Source: Spirosoma lacussanchae | GTDB taxonomy: Bacteria > Bacteroidota > Bacteroidia > Cytophagales > Spirosomataceae | Direction of reading: 5' to 3' | DNA length: 64,000 nt | Assembly: GCF_005870035.1 (NCBI RefSeq) | Contig: NZ_SWJG01000001.1 | Coordinates: 1,475,639-1,539,638, forward strand | The notes under the pieces: model-generated | What the model was told of the DNA's origin: nothing | The model's input: only the letters and a program-made list of their open reading frames with translations | Databases searched by the model: none | Position numbers and translations under genes: made by a program | Shown here: piece by piece, positions 1 through 6,404 of the stretch | Position numbering within the stretch: position 1 is the stretch's first letter | Layout: each line of letters opens with the position of its first letter

Positions 1-101
1 AGTCAATATACGCGTAGTTGTTACTGCCTACACTTAATATTAATTTGCTAATAATCAACAGGTTGATATTAAGTGGTGTTGCGTACAATACTATGTTGGG
101 T
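1..101 (+). repeat. Candidate attC-like site 1 (left edge, possibly incomplete)
   Basis: The right core GTTGGGT is at 95-101. Upstream lies a strong imperfect palindrome in which CTTAATATTAA (about 32-42) pairs with TTGATATTAAG (about 63-73), and the stem continues outward through GCCTACA and TGGTGTTGC. A left core is unclear; AGTCAAT at 1-7 is a weak candidate. It is more AT-rich than the other four sites and may be a different subtype or cut by the window edge. Confidence 0.35.
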
Positions 102-138
102 GGTCGTCAATGCCAGGCTTTCATTTCCGGCTTTCGGA

Positions 139-165
139 CGACAAGTTGACCGCCTTAAGTGGGCA
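139..165 (+). repeat. Leader repeat copy 1
   Basis: A copy of a short intergenic repeat of the form YGACA-nG-nnGAnn-GCC(CC) followed by GGGCA. The GCC and GGC parts can pair as a small hairpin. A looser second copy starts near 194 (CTGACAGG). The remaining bases up to the first gene at 361 are AT-rich and hold no other gene that I can see. Confidence 0.5.
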
Positions 166-360
166 AGTTTGGGCTTCCCTTTCAGCGATTCGGCTGACAG
201 GTTGCAGACCGCAGAGGTCAAGCTTTTTGCTCGTTCGGCAGGTTTCGGCTGACAAGCTAAATGCTGATACTATGCCTATTTAATAAGTAAGGTATGTATT
301 TTGTAAACCTGTAACCAGCCAAAAATTGTAAATAATAGTAGAATTTAAATTTAAATAACA

Positions 361-1977
361 ATGGATCTTTTAAACGTCTTTAAGAAACTAAGCTCATTCT
401 TTTCTATTGAAACAGAGTCAGATAAAGATCATGAAGATCAACTTAAAAATGTAACTGGCGAGTATTATTTTCTGTCAATTGGTATAGATAATTACGATAA
501 AGAAAAAGATCTTGACTTCAGTGTAAAAGATTCAGAGTACTTATTTAATGTTTGGGTAAATAACATTAAATTTAATATTAAAAATAAGAATATTTATAAA
601 TTATATAATCATGAAGCTACTAAAACAAATATTATTTCTAATTTCGAAAGATTAAACAAGGCAATGAGCCCGAATGATCATTTAGTCATTCAGTTCTCAG
701 GCCATAAATTTTCTAGTTTCAGAACTAGTTTTTTTATTCCTACAGATGGAGATCGTAAAAATATATATTCTTGTATCTCAAGCTATACAATTAATTCATA
801 TATAGAAAAGATTCCAGCAAAAAAAATAGTATTAATATTAAATACAAACACTTACATTAGAAAAAATTCTTTACATAATAATTTATTGAAAAAGCAATTC
901 AAGAGTTATTATAAAAATGATTCAAATATTAATCCCATTTATACGAGATTGGCGGAATTTCTTTCAAAAGATGAAATAAATCGTAGAAAAGAAATTTATT
1001 ACTTTATCAAATCAAGTAATAAAACTATAAACAAAGAGCCAATTATTGGCGAATGGCTTATTGATGACAAATATCTATCAAAAAATTTAAATAAAACGCA
1101 TCTTAAAATTAATCAATTGATTGATGAGAATAGGTTGCATGAAGCTTTAGATTCTATTGGAAAAATAGTTAGAAATAACGACGAACGCCTTGATAGTGAA
1201 GTAAGTACATTAAAATATAAGTTAGATCAAACTAATGATAAGTTAGAGAAAAGTGTAACTATAGATGAGGATTTAGAGAAAGAAAAATTAGTAAAAACTA
1301 AACAGCAAATTTCCGATTTGTCGAAATCTGTTATAAAAGAAATTAGTAATAATGGTTTTTATCTAGTGCACTTGCCAGAGAGAAAAGAAGTTAAAGAGTC
1401 ATTGCCTTCTGAAAAAACAATAATTTTGTTTGCCTCAGCAGATGCAGTAGATCAAAGTAGATTAAGGCTTGATGAAGAGTACAGAGAGATCGAATTTGAA
1501 TTAATGCAATCGAAACACAGAGATGACTATGAGCTAATTCCTTGTTTAGCAAGTCGGATTAGTGATTTACAAAAAAAGCTACTTAATCATAAACCTCAAA
1601 TAATACATTTTTCTGGGCATGGAACATGTACTGGCATTTGCCTTATCGGAAAAGAGGGAGGTAAAGCAAGTATTGTATCCAATGAGCCACTAGCAGAACT
1701 CTTTAAATTGTTTTCCCAGTATATTACTTGTATTTTTTTGAATTCATGCCATTCAATTAGCCAATCCCATTTGTTAAGCCAATATATCTCTAAGGTAATT
1801 TGCATGAAAAATACCGTAAAAGATGAAACGGCAATACACTTCGCTTCTTCTTTTTATGCTGCCTTAGCATCTGGATATGATATAGATTTTTCATTCGATT
1901 TTGCCAAAAATTCTATTGAGCTTAATAAACTTTCAGGTAGTGATATTCCGCTGTTATTAACAAAAATAGCAATTTAG
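361..1977 (+). CDS. Degenerate caspase-like / EAD11-like / CHAT-domain protease
   Basis: A 538-aa protein with three recognisable parts. Residues about 34-240 resemble a caspase-like (peptidase C14) fold: a first strand in YYFLSIGIDNY, then a SGHK motif whose His115 sits where the caspase His would be. The strand that should end in the catalytic Cys reads ILNTNT, with Asn163 in the Cys position, so this domain is probably inactive. Residues about 246-330 resemble effector-associated domain EAD11 (ID-ENRL-EAL, acidic helix, long coiled-coil-prone helix). Residues about 350-538 are a CHAT protease with an intact dyad: His420 in HFSGHG and Cys463 in LNSCHS. CHAT and EAD modules are known from bacterial immunity and programmed-death systems. 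The target and trigger are unknown. Codon use is strongly AT-biased, which suggests horizontal transfer. The domain calls are by eye, and EAD11 is the least certain. Confidence 0.75.
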   Translation: MDLLNVFKKLSSFFSIETESDKDHEDQLKNVTGEYYFLSIGIDNYDKEKDLDFSVKDSEYLFNVWVNNIKFNIKNKNIYKLYNHEATKTNIISNFERLNKAMSPNDHLVIQFSGHKFSSFRTSFFIPTDGDRKNIYSCISSYTINSYIEKIPAKKIVLILNTNTYIRKNSLHNNLLKKQFKSYYKNDSNINPIYTRLAEFLSKDEINRRKEIYYFIKSSNKTINKEPIIGEWLIDDKYLSKNLNKTHLKINQLIDENRLHEALDSIGKIVRNNDERLDSEVSTLKYKLDQTNDKLEKSVTIDEDLEKEKLVKTKQQISDLSKSVIKEISNNGFYLVHLPERKEVKESLPSEKTIILFASADAVDQSRLRLDEEYREIEFELMQSKHRDDYELIPCLASRISDLQKKLLNHKPQIIHFSGHGTCTGICLIGKEGGKASIVSNEPLAELFKLFSQYITCIFLNSCHSISQSHLLSQYISKVICMKNTVKDETAIHFASSFYAALASGYDIDFSFDFAKNSIELNKLSGSDIPLLLTKIAI

Positions 1978-2083
1978 TTTAATAAATAAGTTGCCAAGTG
2001 ACTCAGTACCTACATGTCTTTTGCCCGTTCCGCACTCTCACCTTTTCGGACGATAGGACGTTTGCTGGCTGGGAATCTGTGCA

Positions 2084-2166
2084 ACACAACAAAGGGTGTA
2101 AAGGTTGGCGCCACGTCCGTGGCCTTGAGTAGTTCGCAGAGCCATCAACCCATCGGGTCGTTGGGT
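2084..2166 (+). repeat. Candidate attC-like site 2
   Basis: An 83-bp site with left core ACACAAC (2084-2090) and right core GTTGGGT (2160-2166). It contains GGGTGTAAAGGTT just inside the left core, a segment also present in the site at 4352 and in altered form at 3127 and 5668. A GC-rich hairpin (GGCGCCACG / CGTGGCC) lies in the middle. The inner arms are poorly matched compared with the sites at 3127 and 4352. Confidence 0.5.
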
Positions 2167-2203
2167 ACTTTTCTACACCGGGCTTTCATTTCCGGCTTTC
2201 GTA

Positions 2204-2285
2204 CGACAGTTTGACCGCCCCGCGTGGGCAGTTTTGGGCTTCTGTTTGGGTATTTGCTGCGACAAGTTGAAGCCCCATTAGGGTA
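2204..2285 (+). repeat. Leader repeat copies 2 and 3
   Basis: Two head-to-tail copies of the YGACA...GCCCC...GGG(C/T)A repeat, at 2204-2230 and 2260-2285. The first copy and about 30 bases before it (from GGGCTTTCATTTCC near 2180) are nearly identical to 116-175 in the gap before the CHAT gene. The rest of the gap, up to the gene at 2361, shows no further gene. Confidence 0.5.
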
Positions 2286-2360
2286 AGACTACTTTACTCT
2301 AAATGCCAAGTTCCGGGCGACAAGGGAATTGATTTAAAAATTAAGATTTAAAAATTAAGC

Positions 2361-2867
2361 ATGACAATTTTTGACAAACTCTGGTACGAAATGCTGGATG
2401 CCAAAATGCGGGAATTTTATTGCACTGCTTACTTGAAAAGGCATAGAAACATTAAACGACTATACAAAGTGGCAACTTTGGTCTTTTCTACCAGCGGCAT
2501 TTTAGGTTGGGCATTCTTAAAAGATTCCACTTTCGGCATAGTCACTAGTAGTATTATTTCCGTCATTTCATTACTACAACTTATTGAAGGTCAGATTTTT
2601 CATAGCGATGACCAACTTGATAGTGTTTGTCAACTTACTCTATGTTACGAAACTCACTTCCGAAGAATTGAGCAACTTTTCAATCAGTTGAACGCATGGG
2701 AAATAGAAGATGCTCAGGCCAGTAAAACCTATTATCAGCTATGTGAGACGTATTCAAAAGAGATATTCGATTCGTCAAAGAAAGTCACTATAAAGAATCA
2801 CGAACGGATGAAGGCTGAGAGTGAGTCAGAAGCGCAGTCCTATTTACAACGATATAACCGAGCCTAA
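2361..2867 (+). CDS. SLATT-like two-helix membrane protein
   Basis: A 168-aa protein. A short charged N-terminal part is followed by two close hydrophobic segments, about residues 37-54 (VATLVFSTSGILGWAFL) and 59-76 (FGIVTSSIISVISLLQLI). A soluble helical C-terminal half (about 80-168) follows. This layout of two membrane helices and a cytosolic helical tail matches the SLATT superfamily, which is predicted to form pores as an effector in nucleotide-triggered conflict systems. No nucleotide cyclase or sensor gene is next to it. Its stop is followed one base later by the ATG of a proline-rich microprotein, so the two are probably co-translated. The family assignment rests on topology and general similarity only. 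Confidence 0.55.
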   Translation: MTIFDKLWYEMLDAKMREFYCTAYLKRHRNIKRLYKVATLVFSTSGILGWAFLKDSTFGIVTSSIISVISLLQLIEGQIFHSDDQLDSVCQLTLCYETHFRRIEQLFNQLNAWEIEDAQASKTYYQLCETYSKEIFDSSKKVTIKNHERMKAESESEAQSYLQRYNRA

Positions 2868-2868
2868 A

Positions 2869-3000
2869 ATGAGTAAGCAACGAGAAGTAGTGATACCTGA
2901 CCGAGGTACAGAAAGGAGTACAGAGCAAATTTCGCCTATGCGGAACCCACCGTCTCCCCCGCCGAGGAATCCGCCACCTTCTCCCCCTCAAAAAAAGTAA
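2869..3000 (+). CDS. Proline-rich microprotein paired with the SLATT-like gene
   Basis: A 43-codon reading frame that starts one base after the stop of the SLATT-like gene. The N-terminal half is charged (KQREVVIPDRG). The C-terminal half is almost all proline, serine, asparagine and arginine (two NPP blocks, PSPPP runs), ending in QKK. There is no hydrophobic segment. A polyproline tail suggests a docking peptide or a small regulator of its neighbour, for example an antitoxin-like partner, but nothing in the sequence proves this. The tight coupling and cassette membership argue that it is a real gene. Confidence 0.5.
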   Translation: MSKQREVVIPDRGTERSTEQISPMRNPPSPPPRNPPPSPPQKK

Positions 3001-3126
3001 GCTTCGCTTTACGGAGTTGTTGCGATGGCGGGTTTCCCATTGGAGGGATCGGGTCTCAAAATTCAGCCTGTGTTGCAGTGCCAGCATTCGGGCGACAGGT
3101 TGCGCGCCCCCGGAGGAGGTTTTGCA

Positions 3127-3212
3127 GCCCAACCATTCATGTGTGTAAAGGCTGAAGCCACGTCAGTTTTTCATAGTTGTGTAACCACCATCAACACATG
3201 GAGACGTTGGGT
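3127..3212 (+). repeat. Candidate attC-like site 3
   Basis: An 86-bp site with left core GCCCAAC (3127-3133) and right core GTTGGGT (3206-3212). Seven-base inner arms pair perfectly: CATGTGT (3138-3144) with ACACATG (3194-3200), set 4 and 5 bases inside the cores. This reproduces the R''-L''...L'-R' layout of integron attC sites. The stretch 3001-3126 between the microprotein and this site holds one more YGACAGG repeat (near 3091) and no gene that I can support. Confidence 0.6.
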
Positions 3213-3305
3213 GGACGTAACAGCCAATAACGTAGTAGTGAGATTATGTGCGATAGGGGGCACGTCCCGTGGCAAGACGGTTTTGGCTCGTTAGTTTGCT
3301 TCGGT

Positions 3306-3387
3306 CGACACGAGAGAGGCCCCATTGAGGTAATCAATAAAGCGCATTTGGCCGGTAGCGGTTGACAGAGGAAACGCCCCAGTTAAT
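3306..3387 (+). repeat. Leader repeat copies 4 and 5
   Basis: Copies at 3306-3332 (CGACACGAG...GGCCCCATTGAGG) and 3362-3387 (TTGACAGAG...CGCCCCAGTTAAT). The second lies about 40 bases before the DUF2971 start codon. The bases from 3213 to 3305 include another related stretch (GCGATAGGGGGCACGTCCCG) and no gene. Confidence 0.45.
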
Positions 3388-3425
3388 TAGCATATTAAAT
3401 TAAGCGCTATTAACCTTTTAGAAGA

Positions 3426-4286
3426 ATGCTTCTGAGTAGAACCTACGAACCTGTCGAAGATGAGATAATATATCACTATTGTGATGCAAACGCCTTCCTC
3501 GCAATATGTACCAATAAGAAGATTCGCCTAAGTGATTTATTCTCAATGAACGATTTCATGGAAATACATTGGGGGTATTATATATGGGAGAAAGTTGCTA
3601 ACGAACTATTTGATGAATTGGGCAAAGATTTTCTTGATAAAATAGATGAATTAATTTCATCGTCAAGTCTACTTGGCTTACTTGTAGCAACTTGTTTTTC
3701 AAGAGATGGTGATGTGCTTAGTCAATGGAGGGCTTACGCCGATGATGGAAATGGTTATGCGATTGGCTTCAAAGCTAAAGACGTATTACAACTCCCGATT
3801 CGGCCACTCAAAGTTCTCTACGATGAAAAAGAACAAATTAACGAACTTAAGGCAATTATAAAGGTCGTGCATAAAATTGAACAAAGCGAGACAGAGAAAT
3901 TTGGTTCAGATTTCAATCAAGCATGTTATGGCATTGCTTGCGACTTAGCAGCTTTTAAAAATCCAGCTTTTAGAGAAGAACAGGAGATTAGAATAACTCA
4001 CATCCTAAATTTTGAAAAAAGTAATGAATTTCTAAAGTTACTGGATGGCGGAGGCACAGCATTTGGGGCAGATGCACAAGGTCAGCCTATCTTATTCAGA
4101 ATGCGGCAAAATATACCAGTAGCATTCATTGAACAAGATTTTACTAATCAAGGTAAAATCAATCCAATTGCAGAAGTAATTATTGGTCCCAAAAACGATG
4201 TCTTACCAACCGCAATTTCAGTTTTTCTAGAAACAAACAACTTAGGTGCAGTAAAAATTAAGAAGTCTAAAGCTTCGTACCGTTAA
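3426..4286 (+). CDS. DUF2971 domain-containing protein
   Basis: A 286-aa soluble protein. The N-terminal segment IIYHYCDANAFLAICTNKKIRLSDLFSMND, the central LSQWRAYADDGNGYAIGF and the later FREEQEIRI are the conserved blocks of DUF2971. That family is of unknown biochemical function and is often found on mobile DNA and in defence neighbourhoods. The start is the ATG at 3426, which keeps the conserved N-terminal block close to the start. The gene is alone in its cassette, between the sites ending at 3212 and 4436. AT-rich codon use matches the other cassette genes and differs from the chromosome beyond 6400. Confidence 0.75.
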   Translation: MLLSRTYEPVEDEIIYHYCDANAFLAICTNKKIRLSDLFSMNDFMEIHWGYYIWEKVANELFDELGKDFLDKIDELISSSSLLGLLVATCFSRDGDVLSQWRAYADDGNGYAIGFKAKDVLQLPIRPLKVLYDEKEQINELKAIIKVVHKIEQSETEKFGSDFNQACYGIACDLAAFKNPAFREEQEIRITHILNFEKSNEFLKLLDGGGTAFGADAQGQPILFRMRQNIPVAFIEQDFTNQGKINPIAEVIIGPKNDVLPTAISVFLETNNLGAVKIKKSKASYR

Positions 4287-4351
4287 TCATTGCCTTCGCA
4301 TAGGGTGGTTGTATGGCGACAGGATGCAGGCCGCAATAGGACAGTTGGTCA

Positions 4352-4436
4352 GCCCAACCAAACGAGGGTGTAAAGGTTCAGGTCTGAATGTTTAGTCAAG
4401 TTGTTCGCTCACCATCAGCCCTCGTAGTCGTTAGGT
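4352..4436 (+). repeat. Candidate attC-like site 4
   Basis: An 85-bp site with left core GCCCAAC (4352-4358) and right core GTTAGGT (4430-4436). The inner arms ACGAGGG (4362-4368) and CCCTCGT (4419-4425) pair perfectly, 3 and 4 bases inside the cores. GGGTGTAAAGGTTCAGG just inside the left arm is shared with the site at 2084. This and the site at 3127 are the best-formed copies. Confidence 0.6.
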
Positions 4437-4529
4437 GGACACAACAATCATAAAAAAGTATGTGTGTTCCGTCGCTCCGGCGATAGGGGTCACGGCTCGG
4501 ACAGGCATGGGTTCGTTTGGCGGCTCCCG

Positions 4530-4611
4530 TTGACAAGCTAACCGCCCCGACAGTCGGGCTTAGACAGGCAGAGCAGCTTTCTTGCGACACGAGAAACGTC
4601 CCGGTTGGGCA
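4530..4611 (+). repeat. Leader repeat copies 6 and 7
   Basis: Copies at 4530-4560 (TTGACAAGC...CCGCCCCGAC then GTCGGGCT, a good hairpin) and 4585-4611 (CGACACGAG...GTCCCGG then TTGGGCA). A looser relative lies near 4478. The gap 4437-4679 shows no other gene. Confidence 0.45.
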
Positions 4612-4679
4612 GGGTTACTAATTCCGAAACATTTCTTTTGAGAGCGTTTTTTAATTATAAACTACTTATCTACAACAAC

Positions 4680-5258
4680 ATGACCTTTTTTGTACTTGCT
4701 GCAATTTATCTTTTCATCGGATATATCAGACTTTCCGATGAACAAAAACGCCCAGTTACAGAGCAAACTCCTCTGGTCTTGGAAGGAAATCACCTACAAT
4801 ATATTCTCACTTGGCCTTTGTCGTTATTCGTTAATAGTGTCGCGCCTAAAATTGTCGCTCAAAAGTCTCCACAGTATAGTTCACCAGAAATTGGGCAAGT
4901 TTTAATTATCTTGGAACAAGCTAAATCTAAATTTGGAACCAGCCCTAATCTGAATCGGATGATTGATTCAATCAAAACTGATGTTATCAGTGACCAGCCG
5001 AAATGGCTTGAATACATTAGAAAAAATCCAGCCCTTATCAAGAATAGAGTTTATCAAGTTATACTTTTAGATTTAGAAGAAGACTTAAGTTCTGGCAAAT
5101 ATCACGCTTATAGAGGTTTGCTTGGTCTTGAAGGTCGCGCCTTATTTAATATAGCCAATGCTATTTTAGATGAATTTTCTTTAACTAATTATTGGCCGGA
5201 ATCTCAGGTTGAGGAGCAGAAAGAAATTTTGGATGGTAACATGAAGAATGTTGGATGA
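4680..5258 (+). CDS. Membrane-anchored protein of unknown function (cassette-borne)
   Basis: A 192-aa protein from the ATG at 4680. The frame is open further upstream, but that part overlaps the repeat DNA and is unlikely to be coding. Residues about 2-16 (TFFVLAAIYLFIGYI) form one N-terminal hydrophobic segment, and a weaker one may lie near 45-55. The rest looks soluble and helical, with several Lys/Glu-rich stretches. I do not recognise a family. It shares its cassette with the 107-aa gene 44 bases downstream, so the two may act together. Confidence 0.55.
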   Translation: MTFFVLAAIYLFIGYIRLSDEQKRPVTEQTPLVLEGNHLQYILTWPLSLFVNSVAPKIVAQKSPQYSSPEIGQVLIILEQAKSKFGTSPNLNRMIDSIKTDVISDQPKWLEYIRKNPALIKNRVYQVILLDLEEDLSSGKYHAYRGLLGLEGRALFNIANAILDEFSLTNYWPESQVEEQKEILDGNMKNVG

Positions 5259-5302
5259 TATAGTTTGTAAGCAATAACTTTCAAAAAGTTAAAAGATAGG
5301 CT

Positions 5303-5626
5303 ATGAACTTAAGAGAATTACTAATATATGATTTTGGCGTTGACTTCCCAATTTATGGAGGCAATGGTAATTCCATTGATAACCCTATCGTTATTGAGCG
5401 AACACTAATAAATGACTATGTTGGAACTGAGTATGCCATTCTCAAATATCTTGGCATTGGTAGAGGAATTGAGTGGAAAACTATTGGTCAGCAACTGTTG
5501 GGTCATAATGACAAATTGATTGACAAAATCAAGATTGAAACCAAAGAAATAACGCCTACCCAAATTATAACTCAAGTAGAAAATTACTATTTTGACATTT
5601 CAGAATGCCTAAATGACTTAGGGTAG
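5303..5626 (+). CDS. Small protein of unknown function (cassette-borne)
   Basis: A 107-aa soluble protein with no hydrophobic segment or recognised motif. It has a mix of strands and helices (DFPIYGGNGNSIDNP near the start, a conserved-looking YLGIGRGIEWKTIGQ in the middle) and an acidic C-terminus. It lies between the membrane-anchored gene and the attC-like site at 5668, inside the same predicted cassette. A two-gene cassette is less common than a single-gene one. The pair could be a toxin-immunity or toxin-antitoxin type unit, but nothing in the sequence shows that. Confidence 0.5.
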   Translation: MNLRELLIYDFGVDFPIYGGNGNSIDNPIVIERTLINDYVGTEYAILKYLGIGRGIEWKTIGQQLLGHNDKLIDKIKIETKEITPTQIITQVENYYFDISECLNDLG

Positions 5627-5667
5627 CTTTCCGTCGACAGGGAGCACGTCCCGAGCGAGAGTTGGCA

Positions 5668-5754
5668 GCCCAATCGAGAAAGGATATAAAGATTGCAAGT
5701 GACTCGCGTTCAGGAAGATAACTCACTCGCCATCAGCCCTCGTGGTCGTTGGGT
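5668..5754 (+). repeat. Candidate attC-like site 5
   Basis: An 87-bp site with left core GCCCAAT (5668-5674) and right core GTTGGGT (5748-5754). The right arm and spacer (CATCAGCCCTCGTGGTC) are nearly identical to those of the site at 4352. The left arm is degraded, and only CGAG pairs with CTCG. The AAGGATATAAAGATT segment corresponds to the GGGTGTAAAGGTT segment of the other copies. Confidence 0.5.
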
Positions 5755-5790
5755 GCAAATCCATAAAGTGCGTAAGGGCCAACCTTCCGG

Positions 5791-5817
5791 CGACAATTTG
5801 AACGCCCCTATTAGGCA
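5791..5817 (+). repeat. Leader repeat copy 8
   Basis: CGACAATTTG then AACGCCCC and TTAGGCA. This is a clean copy of the leader repeat, about 68 bases before the DUF2200 start codon, the same distance as copy 7 from the gene at 4680. Confidence 0.5.
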
Positions 5818-5884
5818 GGTTTGGACTTTCGGGACAGCGTCTCCATACCAAAATCAAAACTTTAACAAAGTTGACAACCAAAAA

Positions 5885-6250
5885 ATGGAAATAACGGCTG
5901 AGCATAATGAAAGAATCGCCAAATTGACTTTTGCTTCTGTCTATCCGCATTACGTTACCAAAGCTGAGAGAAAAGGGAGGACAAAAGAAGAATTGCATCA
6001 AGTCATTGAATGGCTGACAGGTTTTGACGAAAGAAAAGTGCAAGAACTCATTGACGAGAAAGCGACTTTTGAAACATTCTTCAAGAAAGCGAAATTGAAC
6101 CCAAATGCTAACTTGATTAAAGGAGTAATCTGTGGTTATCGGATAGAGGAAATTGAAAATTCACTAACGAGACAAGTAAGGTATCTTGATAAATTAGTAG
6201 ACGAATTAGCGAAAGGAAAGAAGGTTGAGAAAATTTTAAGAACAACATAA
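5885..6250 (+). CDS. DUF2200 domain-containing protein
   Basis: A 121-aa protein. FASVYPHYVTKAERKGRTKEE, WLTGF, FETFF and LIKGVICGYRIEEIEN followed by RYLDKLVDELAKGK are the conserved blocks of DUF2200, a small cytosolic family of unknown function common in bacteria and often found as single-gene mobile cargo. The frame is open back to 5693. That part overlaps the attC-like site and the leader repeat, and known DUF2200 proteins begin close to the FASVYP block, so the ATG at 5885 is chosen. It is the last gene of the array. The bases from 6251 to 6404 hold no gene and no convincing closing site. Confidence 0.85.
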   Translation: MEITAEHNERIAKLTFASVYPHYVTKAERKGRTKEELHQVIEWLTGFDERKVQELIDEKATFETFFKKAKLNPNANLIKGVICGYRIEEIENSLTRQVRYLDKLVDELAKGKKVEKILRTT

Positions 6251-6404
6251 AAGAATTCAATGACGCACAACACGACAGAAAGAAGCGCAGCTTATAACAA
6301 AATGGCACGACTCAAAAAGACAACAAAGGATTTGAAAGTTAGCTAAATTGTTATTGGTTTAGTTGTTGCGCTTCGCCAGAGTCGTTGGTCCAATTCCTAG
6401 TGTT

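Larger units (their letters stand above)
95..5754 (+). mobile_element. Integron-like gene cassette array (candidate, no integrase in window)
   Basis: All genes point the same way. They are unrelated to each other, AT-rich compared with the chromosome to the right, and separated by repeated, partly palindromic sequence. Related sites ending in GTTGGGT or GTTAGGT close at 101, 2166, 3212, 4436 and 5754. If recombination falls after the G of that core, as in integrons, the cassettes would be about 96-2160 (CHAT), 2161-3206 (SLATT pair), 3207-4430 (DUF2971) and 4431-5748 (two unknown genes), with DUF2200 starting a fifth. With sites at the 3' side of genes, an integrase would be expected to the left of this window. 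No integrase or attI is visible, so this could also be an integrase-less cassette cluster. The assignment is inference from layout and core motifs. Confidence 0.55.

Noticed and set aside
2014..2214. A 66-codon open frame between the CHAT and SLATT-like genes
   Set aside because: It lies over the attC-like site and leader repeat, and its predicted product shares low-complexity segments with the other gaps, as expected for translated repeats.
95..5817. A CRISPR array
   Set aside because: The repeats are imperfect, differ in length, lie 0.5-2 kb apart around genes and do not alternate with short unique spacers.
5693..5884. N-terminal extension of the DUF2200 gene
   Set aside because: It runs through an attC-like site and a leader repeat, and the family normally starts near the FASVYP block.
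6265..6344. A sixth attC-like site after the DUF2200 gene (GCACAAC ... GTTAGCT, 80 bp)
   Set aside because: The spacing fits, but the right core deviates at one position, I find no pairing inner arms, and it lacks the shared GGGTGTAAAGGTT segment.
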